Source: Lentzea sp033794685
GTDB taxonomy: Bacteria; Actinomycetota; Actinomycetes; Mycobacteriales; Pseudonocardiaceae
Length of the DNA: 64,000 bases
Strand: one strand, 5' to 3'
Assembly (NCBI GenBank): GCA_033794685.1
Contig: JARAYZ010000002.1
How positions within the stretch are numbered: the stretch's first letter is position 1; each line of letters opens with the position of its first letter. The position numbers were made by a program, and so were the translations under genes. The notes under the pieces are model-generated. The model made no database searches. It saw only the letters and a program-made list of their open reading frames with translations, and was not told the origin of the DNA. Below are positions 50,086 to 59,405 of the stretch, piece after piece.

Positions 50086-52610
50086 CAACTGCCTTTCCCG
50101 TGGCGCTGCCGCCACTTCTCCAGCTCCACGACGACGTACGCCGCCGCACTCAGCATGAAGACCACCAGCCAGGGCTGCCACCCGAGCGGTGCGGTGTGGA
50201 ACAGGTCGTTCATGAACGGCACGTACGTGAGCAGCAGTTGCAGCCCGACGGTCAGTCCGACACCGACCCACAGCCACCGGTTCGGTCCGGTCGCCGGCCG
50301 CCATTTCTCCAGCGAGCGGCAGTTGACCAGGTAGGCGATCTGGGCGCCGACGAAGACGTTCACCGCCACCGTCCGCGCGACCTCCAGCGTGGCGCCCGAC
50401 GCGAGCTGCCAGCGGAACGCGCCGAACGAGCACGCGAGCAGGATCGCCGAGACGAACACGATCCGGCCGACGAGCCGCCGGGTCAGCAGCGGGAGCGACG
50501 GCGGCAACGGCGGGCGGCTCATCACGTCCGCCTCGCGTGGTTCGAACGCCAGCGTCAGTCCCAACGCGACGGCGGTGGTCATGTTGATCCACAGGATCTG
50601 CACCGGCAGGATCGGCAGTGCCGTACCGAGCAGGATCGCGGTGAGGATCACCAGGCCCTCGGCCATGTTGGTGGGCAAGGTCCAGATGATGAACTTGCGC
50701 AGGTTGTCGAAGACCGCGCGGCCCTCCTCGACGGCGGCGCGGATCGAGGCGAAGTTGTCGTCGGTCAGCACCATGTCGGCGGCCTGCTTGGCGACCTCGG
50801 TGCCGCCCTTGCCCATCGCCACGCCGATGTCCGCGCGGCGCAACGCGGGTGCGTCGTTCACGCCGTCGCCGGTCATCGCGACGACGTCGCCGCCGGCCTG
50901 GATCGCCTTGACCAGCCTCAGTTTCTCCTCGGGAGCGACGCGGGCGTGCACGTCGGTGATGCCGAACTCCGCGGCGATGGCACGGGCGGTGGCCGGGTGG
51001 TCGCCGGTGATCATCTTGACCTCGATGCCCGCTGCCTGGCAGGCACGCACGGCTTCGATCGCCTCGGGCCGTGCCGGGTCGTGCATCGCGACCAGGCCGA
51101 GCAGGACCACCCTGCCCTTCAAGCCTTCCTCGGACAGCTCGACACCTGCCGCGCGACCGATCGCCAGCACCCGCAACCCTGCGGCGGCCAGTTCCTCGGC
51201 TTCGACCCACCGGTCCACACCGGCGAGGGTGAGGATCCGTTCGACCGCGCCCTTGACGTAGACGACGTCGTCGGCGTGCCGGGTCGCCATGAACATCCGC
51301 TCCGAGCTGAACGGGAGCACGTCCACCCGGTGCGGCACGTCGGCGTGGTCCAGGCCGGCCTTGCGCGCCGCCACGACGAGCGCGGCCTCGGTCGGATCAC
51401 CGACGGGGAGCCAGCGCCCGCCGTCCTCGACGATCCGCGCGTCGTTGCACGCCAGGCCAGCGAGCAGGCATTCACGCAGCGCCGGCGTGACCCCAGGCGT
51501 GATGACACCGGTGGGCTCGTAGCCGATGCCCGACAGCTCGTGGCGCGTGCTTCCCACCACGACGGCGTTGACCGTCATCGCGTTGGCGGTCAGCGTTCCT
51601 GTCTTGTCCGTGCAGATCACCGTGGTGCTGCCCAGTGTCTCGACCGCGGGCAACCTGCGGATGATCGCGTTGCGCTTCGCCATCCGCGCCACTCCGATCG
51701 CCAACGTCACCGTGACCGCGGCGGGCAGGCCTTCCGGGATCGCGCCCACGGCGAGCGCGACAGCGGCGGTGACCATCTCGGCGAGGGGCTCGCCGCGCAG
51801 CACGCCGATGACAACGCTGAACGCCGCGAGCCCGAGGATCACCACGGTCAGGATCTGGCTGAAGCGCGCGAGCTTGCGGGTCAACGGGGTCTGCACGGTG
51901 GTGGTCGTGCTGACCAGCCGGTGTACACGGCCGATCTCGGTGTCCGTGGCGGTGGCGATCACGACACCGCGCCCGCCACCGGCGGTCACGAGCGTTCCGG
52001 AGTAGGCCATGTTGGTCCGGTCGGCCAGCGCGGTGTCCGAGGGCAACGCCACCGGGCTCTTCGCCACCGGCAGGGACTCACCGGTCAGCGCCGACTCGTC
52101 GACGCGCAGCTCCGTCGTGGTGACGAGCCGCAGATCCGCGCCGACCTGGTCACCCGCCTCCAGCACGACCAGGTCGCCTGGCACGAGCTCCGCGGACGGG
52201 ACCCGTGCGGTGAGACCGTCGCGCACGACGGTCACCTCCGTGCGCACCATCGCCGTCAGTGCGTCCAGGGCCCGTTCGGCACGCGCCTCCTGGATGAACC
52301 CGATGACGGCGTTGACCACGACGACGCAGAACACGACGGAGGCGTCCACGATCTCGCCCAGGGCCGCGGTGATGCCCGCGGCCACCAGCAGCACGTAGAT
52401 GAGCGGGTGGTGCAGCTGTCCGAGCAGCCGCACCACCCAGCTCTGCCCGCGCTGGGCGGGCAGCTCGTTCGGCCCGAGTGCGGCCAGCCGGTCCCGCCAC
52501 TGGGTGGTGGTGAGTCCGGCTGCCTCGTCGGTCTCCGCCATCAGGACGACCTCGGCCACCGGCAGTCCGTGGTGGGCGACGTCCTCGCGGTCAGCCGTGC
52601 GCAGCGGCAT
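50085..52610 (-). CDS. Cation-transporting P-type ATPase (type II, CtpF-like)
   Basis: The 841-residue protein has the P-type ATPase motifs TGES at 176-179, PEGL at 292-295, phosphorylation site DKTGTLT beginning at Asp335 and the hinge GDGVND near 590, with about ten membrane helices. PEGL and length place it in the P2 group (Ca2+, Na+/K+-like). CtpF of M. tuberculosis, which is DosR-regulated, is the closest functional parallel known to me. Ion not proven. Its start overlaps the CBS gene end by 20 bp. Confidence 0.93.
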   Translation of the reverse strand: MPLRTADREDVAHHGLPVAEVVLMAETDEAAGLTTTQWRDRLAALGPNELPAQRGQSWVVRLLGQLHHPLIYVLLVAAGITAALGEIVDASVVFCVVVVNAVIGFIQEARAERALDALTAMVRTEVTVVRDGLTARVPSAELVPGDLVVLEAGDQVGADLRLVTTTELRVDESALTGESLPVAKSPVALPSDTALADRTNMAYSGTLVTAGGGRGVVIATATDTEIGRVHRLVSTTTTVQTPLTRKLARFSQILTVVILGLAAFSVVIGVLRGEPLAEMVTAAVALAVGAIPEGLPAAVTVTLAIGVARMAKRNAIIRRLPAVETLGSTTVICTDKTGTLTANAMTVNAVVVGSTRHELSGIGYEPTGVITPGVTPALRECLLAGLACNDARIVEDGGRWLPVGDPTEAALVVAARKAGLDHADVPHRVDVLPFSSERMFMATRHADDVVYVKGAVERILTLAGVDRWVEAEELAAAGLRVLAIGRAAGVELSEEGLKGRVVLLGLVAMHDPARPEAIEAVRACQAAGIEVKMITGDHPATARAIAAEFGITDVHARVAPEEKLRLVKAIQAGGDVVAMTGDGVNDAPALRRADIGVAMGKGGTEVAKQAADMVLTDDNFASIRAAVEEGRAVFDNLRKFIIWTLPTNMAEGLVILTAILLGTALPILPVQILWINMTTAVALGLTLAFEPREADVMSRPPLPPSLPLLTRRLVGRIVFVSAILLACSFGAFRWQLASGATLEVARTVAVNVFVGAQIAYLVNCRSLEKWRPATGPNRWLWVGVGLTVGLQLLLTYVPFMNDLFHTAPLGWQPWLVVFMLSAAAYVVVELEKWRQRHGKGS

Positions 52611-52986
52611 GGCCCACTCGCAGGTGCGGGTCGTCGTGGCTGATGGCCCTCAGCACGTCCAGCCGGGTGACCATGCCGACGATCTGGCCGTCGTCGAGCA
52701 CCGGCACGCAGAGCACCTCGTAGCGGGTCATCGCCTCGAAGAGCGTCGCCACGTCGAAGTCGGGCCCGACCGTCAGCACGGGCTGCGACATCACCTGCTC
52801 GACCTTGGGCGCCTCGTCCTCACTGCGCCGGCAACCGGTCTTGGTGACCACGCCGTAGAAGAACCCGTGGTCGACGACCGGCAGCATCGTGAGCCCGAAG
52901 TCGTCCATCAGTCCCTCGGCGTGGCGGGCGAAGTCACGTGGCCCCACGGTCACGAGCAGCGGTACCAGCAGTTCTCCCGTCTTCAT
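52591..52986 (-). CDS. CBS-domain pair protein
   Basis: The 131-residue protein is a bare CBS pair. The first motif is at about 1-60 (VPLLVTVGPRDFARHAEGLM, MLPVVDHGFFYGVV) and the second at 65-125 (VEQVMSQPVLTVGPDFDVAT, VTRLDVLRAI). Such modules bind AMP, ADP or ATP. It overlaps both neighbours (ATGA with the USP gene, 20 bp with the ATPase gene), so translation is coupled and it may modulate the ATPase. Confidence 0.92.
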   Translation of the reverse strand: MKTGELLVPLLVTVGPRDFARHAEGLMDDFGLTMLPVVDHGFFYGVVTKTGCRRSEDEAPKVEQVMSQPVLTVGPDFDVATLFEAMTRYEVLCVPVLDDGQIVGMVTRLDVLRAISHDDPHLRVGHAAAHG

Positions 52987-53435
52987 GACGTGACCTCAGC
53001 GGGCACGCGGTCGGTCACCGGGATGACGACGATCGGGGCGTGGGAGTGCCGGACGACGTGCATGCTGGTCGAGCCCAGCACCATCTGCCGGATCCGGTGG
53101 TTGGTGTGCGAGGCGACGACGAGCATCGCGGCGCCCTCCGAAGCCTTCTCGAGCGTCTCGGCCGCGTCGCCGCGCAGGCTGCGCCGCACGATCTCCGGCT
53201 GGTCGGTGCGGCCCTGGGTCGCCCGCTGCAGCGCCTTCTCGATCAGCTGCTCGGACGCCGCGGTCTCCCGCTGGGCCGAGGTCTCCGTCCAGTCCACCAG
53301 GGCCTCGTACTGCCAGGCGTTGACGACGTGCAACGGGCAGCCGCGCACGGTCGCCTCGTTCAGCGCCCACTCCAGCGCGCGGTCCGAGGCGGGCGTGCCG
53401 TCGATGCCCACCACGATCGGTTGTGAGTTGCTCAT
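52983..53435 (-). CDS. Universal stress protein (single domain, I)
   Basis: The 150-residue protein has the USP fold with N-terminal IVVGIDGTPASDRALEWALN and a C-terminal HTNHRIRQMVLGSTSMHVVR followed by APIVVIP. The nucleotide loop is degenerate (HTNHRIRQMVLGS instead of the usual G-x2-G-x9-GS), so ATP binding may be lost or altered. Third gene of the operon from 56537. Confidence 0.92.
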   Translation of the reverse strand: MSNSQPIVVGIDGTPASDRALEWALNEATVRGCPLHVVNAWQYEALVDWTETSAQRETAASEQLIEKALQRATQGRTDQPEIVRRSLRGDAAETLEKASEGAAMLVVASHTNHRIRQMVLGSTSMHVVRHSHAPIVVIPVTDRVPAEVTS

Positions 53436-53457
53436 CGGTTCTCTCCTCGTCTTGTTG

Positions 53458-56037
53458 TCAGCTGGTCCGCAACTGGCGCAGGAACGGGTCGGTCTGGAGC
53501 GCGGGTGCGACTCGCACCCGCGCGTCCACGACCAGACATCCGGTCTCCGTCACCACGAGCGGGTTGATGTCGAGCTCGACGATCTCCGGCAGCGCCGTGG
53601 CGAGTTCCGCCACGCGCAGCAGGACTTCACGCACCGCCACCGCGTCCTTTTCGGCCAGCACCCGGCCGGCGGCGCGGAACCCGTGGACGAGGTCGTCGGC
53701 GTCCGATGTGGACAGCGGAGCGAGCGCGGCGGCCCGGTCGTCGATCACGTCGGTGTCCACGCCGCCGAGACCGGTGACCACGAGCGGCCCGAACTTCTCG
53801 TCGGTCGCGATGCCGACCAGCAGTTCCCGCCCACCGGCCGCCATGGGCTGGACGAACACTCCGCGCAGTGCGTCGCCGAAGCGGTCCTGGAACGCGCGGA
53901 ACGCCTCCGCGACCGCAGGACCGTCACTGATCCCGAGCTCCACGCCGCCGCCCTTGCTCTTGTGCAGCAGGTCGTCGGCGACCGCCTTGAGCGCCACCGG
54001 CACGTCGTAAGCCAGCTGGGCGGCGATCGCGTGATCCTCCGTCGTGGCGAGCGTTCCGCCGAGCACGGGCAGCCCGAACGCCTTGAGCAGCACCACCACC
54101 TCGTCCGGGGTGAGCCAGCCGTCGGCTCTGCGGGCCACGACGCCGCGGGCAGTGTCCAGGTCGATCCTGTCCAGCCCGAGGAACTCAGCGGGCCGGCAGA
54201 GCCACTCCACGCGTTCAACCAGGCGGGCGAGTGCCGCGGCGGCACGAGCCGGTTCGGCGTAGCAGGGCACGTCGTCCGGCAGGCGTTCCGTCTGGCCGGT
54301 GCGCACGGCGAGGATCGGTGTGCCGTCCAAGCGGTGCAGTCCCTCGGTCGGGTCGCCGAGCGCGGTCGGGACGCTCACGGTGATCACGGCGTCGACACTC
54401 GGGTCGGCCGCGATGATGTCGAGGCAGCGGGCGAAGGTCTGCCCGTCGACCACGGCGGTGGTGTCGACGGGGTTGCAGAAGCTCGCCGTGACGGGCAGCA
54501 GCTTGCTCAGCGCTTTCACGGTGTCCACGGACAGCTCCGCCATGCGCAGGCCTTCTCTCACGCACGCGTCCGCCGCCAGGACGCCGAGGCCGCCCGCGTT
54601 GCTCAGGACCGCGACCGACCTGCCCCGCGGCAACGGTTGCCAGCTCAACGCCATCAGCACGTCGGTCAGCTCCGGCACGCTGTCCACCGCGATCACCCCG
54701 GCCTGGCGGAACAACGCGTCCCTGATGACCGACGGCGTCGCGGTCGACGCCGTGTGGGAGGCGGCGGCGCGCTGGCCTGCCTCACTGGTGGCGGCACGGA
54801 TGGCGAGCACCGGCTTGCGGCGGGCGACCTGGCGGGCCAGCCGGGAGAACTTGCGCGGGTTGCCGAAGGACTCCAGGTAGAGCACGACGAACCGGGTGTC
54901 CGCGTCCTGGTCCCACCACATCAGCAGGTCGTTGCTGCTGATGTCGAGCTTGTCCCCGGTGGAGACCAGGGTCGACAGGTCGAGCCCCAGTCGCCGCAGC
55001 TCCTCCTGCACGCCGATCGCGATGCCGCCGGACTGGGTGACCAGCCCGATGTCACCGGCGAGGGTGGCGTGTGCGGAGAAGGTGGCGTTCATCCGCACCG
55101 CGGGCGAACTCGTCGACACACCAAGACAGTTGGGGCCGACGAGCCGCATGCCGTGCGCTCTGACGGCGTTTCTCAGCGCCGTTGGTTCGACGCCTGACGA
55201 GATGACGACCAGGGCGCGAACTCCTCGGCGTCCGCACTCCTCGGCGACGGCGGGCACGGCCTTCGCCGGCACGCAGAGCACCGCGAGTTCCGGTGCCTCG
55301 GGCAGCTCCTCGACCGAGGCGTAGCAGTCGACTCCCGCAACGGATTTCGCGTGCGGGTTCACGGCGTAGAGATCACCGGTGAAGTTCCCGTCCACCAGGT
55401 TGCGCAGCACCGCGTGCCCGACGGAGGTCTCCGACCGGCCCGCGCCGACCACGGCGATCGAGCCCGGCCGCAGCACGTGGGACAGGCTCGCGACGTCGGC
55501 CACCGACTCCCGCGCGCTCACGGCGTCGAGGTACCGGTCATCGGGTCGCAGGACGAGTTCGACGTACATGACCTCGCCGTCGGGCACGATGCCGACTACG
55601 AAGCCCATGTCGGTGAAGACGCGGAGCATGCGGCCGTTGATCGTGAGCACCTCGGCGGTGAACCGGCGAACGCCCCGCGACCTCGCCAGAGAGGCCAGGT
55701 GTTCCAGCAGGAGCGTGCCCAGGCCGTGGGCCTGCTCGACGTGCGACACGACGAGCGCGACCTCGGCGAAGTCGGTCTCCCGCACGACGACGTAGCTGGC
55801 GGCTCCGAGCAGCCGGTCGCCGCGGAACGCGCCCAGAACCACGTGCGAGGGCTCGTCCGGCGACACCATCCGCTCGACGAAGTCCTCGAGTTGATGGGGA
55901 GAGGTGCTGAAGAACCTCAGGTATCGGTCCTCGACCGGAAGTGACTGGTGCAGTTCCAGCAACGCGGTCACGTCCGTCGGTCCCAGTTCGCGGACGGCCA
56001 CCGCCGAACCGTCGGTGAGCAGCGCCAGCGCGGTCAC
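53458..56037 (-). CDS. GNAT acetyltransferase fused to NDP-forming acyl-CoA synthetase
   Basis: The 859-residue protein starts at GTG 56037, overlapping the USP stop. Residues 1-165 form a GNAT domain (AHGLGTLLLEHLASLARSRG). The rest is an ADP-forming acyl-CoA synthetase: a CoA-binding domain (SIAVVGAGRSETSVGHAVLR), a central flavodoxin-like domain and an ATP-grasp domain (GVELGISDGPAV, ELDINPLVV). Such fusions are protein lysine acetyltransferases in enterobacteria (PatZ/Pka), usually with GNAT at the other end, while actinobacteria place it first. A role in acetylation control during dormancy is inferred. Confidence 0.9.
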   Translation of the reverse strand: MTALALLTDGSAVAVRELGPTDVTALLELHQSLPVEDRYLRFFSTSPHQLEDFVERMVSPDEPSHVVLGAFRGDRLLGAASYVVVRETDFAEVALVVSHVEQAHGLGTLLLEHLASLARSRGVRRFTAEVLTINGRMLRVFTDMGFVVGIVPDGEVMYVELVLRPDDRYLDAVSARESVADVASLSHVLRPGSIAVVGAGRSETSVGHAVLRNLVDGNFTGDLYAVNPHAKSVAGVDCYASVEELPEAPELAVLCVPAKAVPAVAEECGRRGVRALVVISSGVEPTALRNAVRAHGMRLVGPNCLGVSTSSPAVRMNATFSAHATLAGDIGLVTQSGGIAIGVQEELRRLGLDLSTLVSTGDKLDISSNDLLMWWDQDADTRFVVLYLESFGNPRKFSRLARQVARRKPVLAIRAATSEAGQRAAASHTASTATPSVIRDALFRQAGVIAVDSVPELTDVLMALSWQPLPRGRSVAVLSNAGGLGVLAADACVREGLRMAELSVDTVKALSKLLPVTASFCNPVDTTAVVDGQTFARCLDIIAADPSVDAVITVSVPTALGDPTEGLHRLDGTPILAVRTGQTERLPDDVPCYAEPARAAAALARLVERVEWLCRPAEFLGLDRIDLDTARGVVARRADGWLTPDEVVVLLKAFGLPVLGGTLATTEDHAIAAQLAYDVPVALKAVADDLLHKSKGGGVELGISDGPAVAEAFRAFQDRFGDALRGVFVQPMAAGGRELLVGIATDEKFGPLVVTGLGGVDTDVIDDRAAALAPLSTSDADDLVHGFRAAGRVLAEKDAVAVREVLLRVAELATALPEIVELDINPLVVTETGCLVVDARVRVAPALQTDPFLRQLRTS

Positions 56038-56537
56038 AGCAGGGGTCCGGGAGTCAGCGGCAGTGCCGCTTTGGCGGGTGCGTGCTCCTGCTCGACCTTC
56101 GGTGCGCGGATCACGACGACCGGGCACGAGGCGTGGTGCACGCAGTAGGAGCTGACCGAGCCGAGGATCGCCTCGACGATCGTGCTGTGGCCGCGGTTGC
56201 CGACCACGAGCAGTTCCGCGTCCTCCGACGCCTTGGCGAGCGCGTCCCTGGGGTCACCCTCGACCAGGATCCGGCGGATCTCCACGCCCTCGAAGCCCTG
56301 GACTGCGGCGTCCAGGCCTTTCTGCGCCGTTTCCCTCATGACCTGCGGCGACATCGCCATGATGACCTCGGCCGGCACCGGGCCGATCATCACTCCGTAG
56401 TCGGGGTGCCACGCCGAGATCACGTCGACCGGGCATCCTCGCCGCCGCGCGTCCTCCACGGCCCATCGCAGTGCCGCCTGCGCGGCGGCTGATCCGTCCA
56501 CGCCGACCACGATGGGCCGGGATTCCTTCTCGCTCAT
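56034..56537 (-). CDS. Universal stress protein (single domain, II)
   Basis: The 167-residue USP begins at ATG 56537 (MSEKESRPIVVGVDGSAAAQ) and has a complete nucleotide loop GNRGHSTIVEAILGSVS and the C-terminal CPVVVIR. ATP-binding USPs respond to hypoxia and starvation in mycobacteria. First gene of a six-gene operon (USP, GNAT-ACS, USP, CBS, P-type ATPase, PPK2), with a perfect DosR-type box 60 bp upstream. Confidence 0.95.
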   Translation of the reverse strand: MSEKESRPIVVGVDGSAAAQAALRWAVEDARRRGCPVDVISAWHPDYGVMIGPVPAEVIMAMSPQVMRETAQKGLDAAVQGFEGVEIRRILVEGDPRDALAKASEDAELLVVGNRGHSTIVEAILGSVSSYCVHHASCPVVVIRAPKVEQEHAPAKAALPLTPGPLL

Positions 56538-56596
56538 GCACTTCAGCCTTCCGGCCCGCGCCGCGGCCGGTGAGTGCCCGCGGTCCCGCGCCGTCC

Positions 56597-56610
56597 GGGA
56601 CCTTCGTCCC
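56597..56610. promoter_or_regulatory. DosR-type box of the USP-to-ppk2 operon
   Basis: GGGACCTTCGTCCC has perfect GGGAC and GTCCC halves and further pairing CC/GG outside. It lies 60 bp before ATG 56537 and four bases beyond the stop of the MgtC-type gene. Best match to the motif in the window. Confidence 0.75.
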
Positions 56611-56614
56611 CGGC

Positions 56615-57829
56615 CTACCAGGCCATGCCCAGCCCGACCGCCACGACCACGGGCGCGAGCCACGCGGCGAGCCGCAACGCGAACCGCGGCCCGCCGGCGA
56701 CTGTGGCCAGGACGAGCTTCACCACGGTGTTCGTGGCCAGTGCCGCCCCGCATGCGATGACCGCCGTGTGCACCGAAATGGCTTGCGGTGCGAGAGAAGC
56801 AGCTGCGATCGCGGCCGCGTGCGCGTCGGCCAGCCCGCCCAGTGCTCCGGCGGCGATCACTCCCCCGCCGCCGAGCCAGTCCGCAGCGGCGCGGGTGACG
56901 ACCAGGAACAGCACCAGGATCGCGGCCAGTGACAAGGCCGCTTTGAGCGACATCGGCCTGCTCACCACAGGCTCGTCGTTCTCGGCTTCAGCGGGTTTCG
57001 TGCGCCACACGAGCCAGGCCACCTCGGCCAGCAGCACCACCGCCCCCGCTCCGATCGCGGGCAGCAGCCTCAGCGCGACCGGCGGGCTCGCGATCGCCGT
57101 CACCGCGACGATTTGGGCGAGCGTGGCGAGGTTGACCGCGACCGCACCGGGAAACGCTGCCGCTCCAACGGTTCGATACTTGCGGGCCATGACCGCGGTG
57201 GTCGCGGAGCCGGACACGAAACCGCCGGCGAACCCGGTGACCAACAGCCCCCAGCGTTCGCCGAACGCCCGCGCGGCAACGTATCCGGCCCACCCGATGA
57301 CCGTGACCGCGATGACCAGCCACCACACGCGGGCGGGGTTCAGCACCCCGTACGGGCCGAGTGGCCGGTTGGGCAGCAGCGGCAGCACCACGAACGCGAC
57401 GACGAACAGGATCATCGCGTCACGCACGTCCTGGTCGCTCACGACTTTGCGCGCGAACCGGTGCAGCGGTCGTTTGGCGGCGAGAAGCGCGGCAGCGGCG
57501 ACGCCGACCGGCACCGCGAGTTCGGGCCGGTGCCACGCCAGCGCGCCCAGCAGGAACGTCGCGATGGCCGCGATCTCCGTCGTTGCGCCGGGTTCGGCGG
57601 TGCGCACGTACCAGGCGATGACGAGCGCGGCGACCGCGGCGAGCGCGACGCCCAGCGCGACCGGCGAGAGCGCCGCGCTCACCGCGCCGGCCAGGGCGAT
57701 CAGCGGAAAGGTCCGCGAGCCAGCGGGTCTGGTGGAGTTGTGCGCGTTGTCGTGCTCGCGCTCCACCCCGAGCAACAGGCCGATCGCGAGCGCCGTCGCG
57801 AGGTGACCGAGTGCGACAACCGTGTCCAC
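56615..57829 (-). CDS. MgtC/SapB-family membrane protein with DUF4010
   Basis: The 404-residue protein has an MgtC/SapB-like N-terminus (ALAIGLLLGVEREHDN, then TFPLIALAGAVSAAL) and a C-terminal DUF4010 region (GFVSGSATTAVMARKYR, GALGGLADAHAAAIAAA), with about 11 helices. MgtC proteins help cells grow at low magnesium and inside macrophages; this longer form is not characterised to my knowledge. GTG 57829, three bases behind the DUF1918 gene stop, is the start. Confidence 0.88.
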   Translation of the reverse strand: MDTVVALGHLATALAIGLLLGVEREHDNAHNSTRPAGSRTFPLIALAGAVSAALSPVALGVALAAVAALVIAWYVRTAEPGATTEIAAIATFLLGALAWHRPELAVPVGVAAAALLAAKRPLHRFARKVVSDQDVRDAMILFVVAFVVLPLLPNRPLGPYGVLNPARVWWLVIAVTVIGWAGYVAARAFGERWGLLVTGFAGGFVSGSATTAVMARKYRTVGAAAFPGAVAVNLATLAQIVAVTAIASPPVALRLLPAIGAGAVVLLAEVAWLVWRTKPAEAENDEPVVSRPMSLKAALSLAAILVLFLVVTRAAADWLGGGGVIAAGALGGLADAHAAAIAAASLAPQAISVHTAVIACGAALATNTVVKLVLATVAGGPRFALRLAAWLAPVVVAVGLGMAW

Positions 57830-57832
57830 GAC

Positions 57833-58030
57833 TCAGCCCGCGTGGAGGCGCGCGGCCTCGTCCTCAGCCGAGACGACGTGCGTGTCCGGGCCGGGGAACA
57901 CCAGCGCCTCGTGTTCGGTGTCCAGCCACCGCACGACGTAGGGCGGTCCGCCGTCCTCGTGTCTCACCTCCGCGATCAGCCCGCGCCGCCCGCCGGGTTC
58001 CACCAGCCAGTCGCCTGTCTTCGCCTTCAT
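57833..58030 (-). CDS. DUF1918 protein
   Basis: The 65-residue protein (MKAKTGDWLVEPGG, then VVRWLDTEHEALVFPGPD) is the actinobacterial DUF1918 family, small beta-rich proteins of unknown role. ATG 58030 has GGAGG five bases upstream and is preferred to ATG 58042. It heads the two-gene unit with the MgtC-type gene and shares a DosR-type box with the divergent USP gene. Confidence 0.9.
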   Translation of the reverse strand: MKAKTGDWLVEPGGRRGLIAEVRHEDGGPPYVVRWLDTEHEALVFPGPDTHVVSAEDEAARLHAG

Positions 58031-58110
58031 CGCGTCCTCCATCCGATCCGTTCGATCGAGGGTTCGCTTCGTGCGCGCACGTCAGCAGTGCGGATGGGCT
58101 CGCCCGGCTC

Positions 58111-58124
58111 GTGACGTTGGTCCC
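58111..58124. promoter_or_regulatory. DosR-type box, divergent (DUF1918/MgtC and USP)
   Basis: GTGACGTTGGTCCC matches the perfect site at 12 of 14 positions. It is 80 bp from ATG 58030 on the minus strand and 52 bp from ATG 58177 on the plus strand, so it could serve both units. Confidence 0.6.
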
Positions 58125-58176
58125 TGCCCATGCCCGAGGCCGCGCCGCACGCTGGTTCCGAGTGAGAGGAGCGGTC

Positions 58177-58623
58177 ATGAGGACACCTGTGATCCTGGTC
58201 GGCGTCGACGGCTCGGCGGAGTCACGCGCGGCGTTGCGCTGGGCGATGGAGGAGGCGGCGCACCGGGGCGCCAGGGTGGAGGCGATGTTCGCCTACCGGC
58301 AGGAGCCGGTGGTCGTGCCCGCCGTGCCGATGGGCCTCAACCCGTACGGCGAGATGCCACAACGCCACCCGGCGCGCGAACTCCACAACGCGGTCCAGCA
58401 GGTGCGCGCCACGATGCTCCACGCGCCCGACGTCGCCGAGTGCGTCGTCGTCGGCGATGCGGCCGACCGGCTGACGGAAGCTTCGACGCACGCCGAATTG
58501 CTGGTGATCGGCACACGAGGCCGTGGAGCCGTCCGTGAGTTCCTTTCGGAAGGTGTCGCCGCGAATTGTCTGCGCCACGCCGGTTGCCCCGTGGTCGTCA
58601 TTCCGCCGACAGCGACCCACTAG
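58177..58623 (+). CDS. Universal stress protein (single domain, III)
   Basis: The 148-residue USP (ILVGVDGSAESRAALRWAME) has a complete loop GTRGRGAVREFLSEGVAANC and a C-terminal CPVVVIP. The ATG at 58177 follows AGGAG at five bases. Single gene behind a box; divergent to the DUF1918/MgtC unit. ATP binding is likely from the intact loop. Confidence 0.93.
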   Translation: MRTPVILVGVDGSAESRAALRWAMEEAAHRGARVEAMFAYRQEPVVVPAVPMGLNPYGEMPQRHPARELHNAVQQVRATMLHAPDVAECVVVGDAADRLTEASTHAELLVIGTRGRGAVREFLSEGVAANCLRHAGCPVVVIPPTATH

Positions 58624-59405
58624 TCGTCGGATCAGCGAACACGACGCAGAAATCGATTTCACGCGGGCTGACCATGGCTACACGAGCCGGGCAACACCCT
58701 GTAACGCACGAGCTGATCGAGACGACGTGGTCTTGTCGGACACAACCGCTCCTGTCTGCGACGAACGGTCATTCGGCGACCCGCGATCACAACCGCCAAG
58801 CGCATACGATCAGTCACCCTGCGCAACATCTCCACAATTGACCGATCCTGAATGACCACTTTTTGTCCAATAAAGGCCCTCGACAAGGTTGTCATGGCGA
58901 GCCGCCAATAAAGTGGACATCACTTGTCGCCAGCCATTTGCGGAATCGCTCCAGCGGCCACCGAGTTCGGCCCTACCGCTCACTGCTCGCCGCTTGGCGC
59001 AAGACGTCGACCATTCAAGGCCTGAGGCGTGTCGGAGGCGAAGTTGGTACGTGGGGCATGCCACCCTTGGATCACGGCCAAGGCGAACATGCCCTGGACG
59101 TGCAAACGCGACCCCCTGTTCGAGCAGGAGGCCGCGTGAAGTTCCACCGGCAAGAACCTGGCCTCAGAAACCAGAACAAGTCGGGAGAACGCGCGCTGAG
59201 TTTAGGGCTTCGCAGGCGCGCAGGACCAGTCACGATCGTGTGACGTGCGCGTCCAAACGGGCGACGTCACCATTTGTCCACATCGGACCGTCACAGGCCT
59301 GCCGCACGGCTGTCCGGCTGCGCGCGTTCCCCCGCGCGCCCGTATCAGCCTGACGACGCATCCGCCATCTCCACCGCGTCGTCCCCAGAACTCCGAGGAA
59401 GAACA
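58624..59405. other. Gene-poor 780-bp stretch
   Basis: No ORF here has convincing codon bias or a recognisable domain. CCAATAAAG is directly repeated at 58867-58875 and 58915-58923 in a local AT-rich patch, and CACGATCGTG at 59231-59240 is a perfect palindrome about 165 bp before the next gene. The composition is less biased than in the flanking genes. It may be a decayed insertion or the promoter area of the TIGR04141 gene. Confidence 0.4.

Noticed and set aside
58810..59064. An 84-codon minus-strand frame in the gap before the TIGR04141 gene
   Set aside because: There is no recognisable domain, no ribosome site and mixed codon use.
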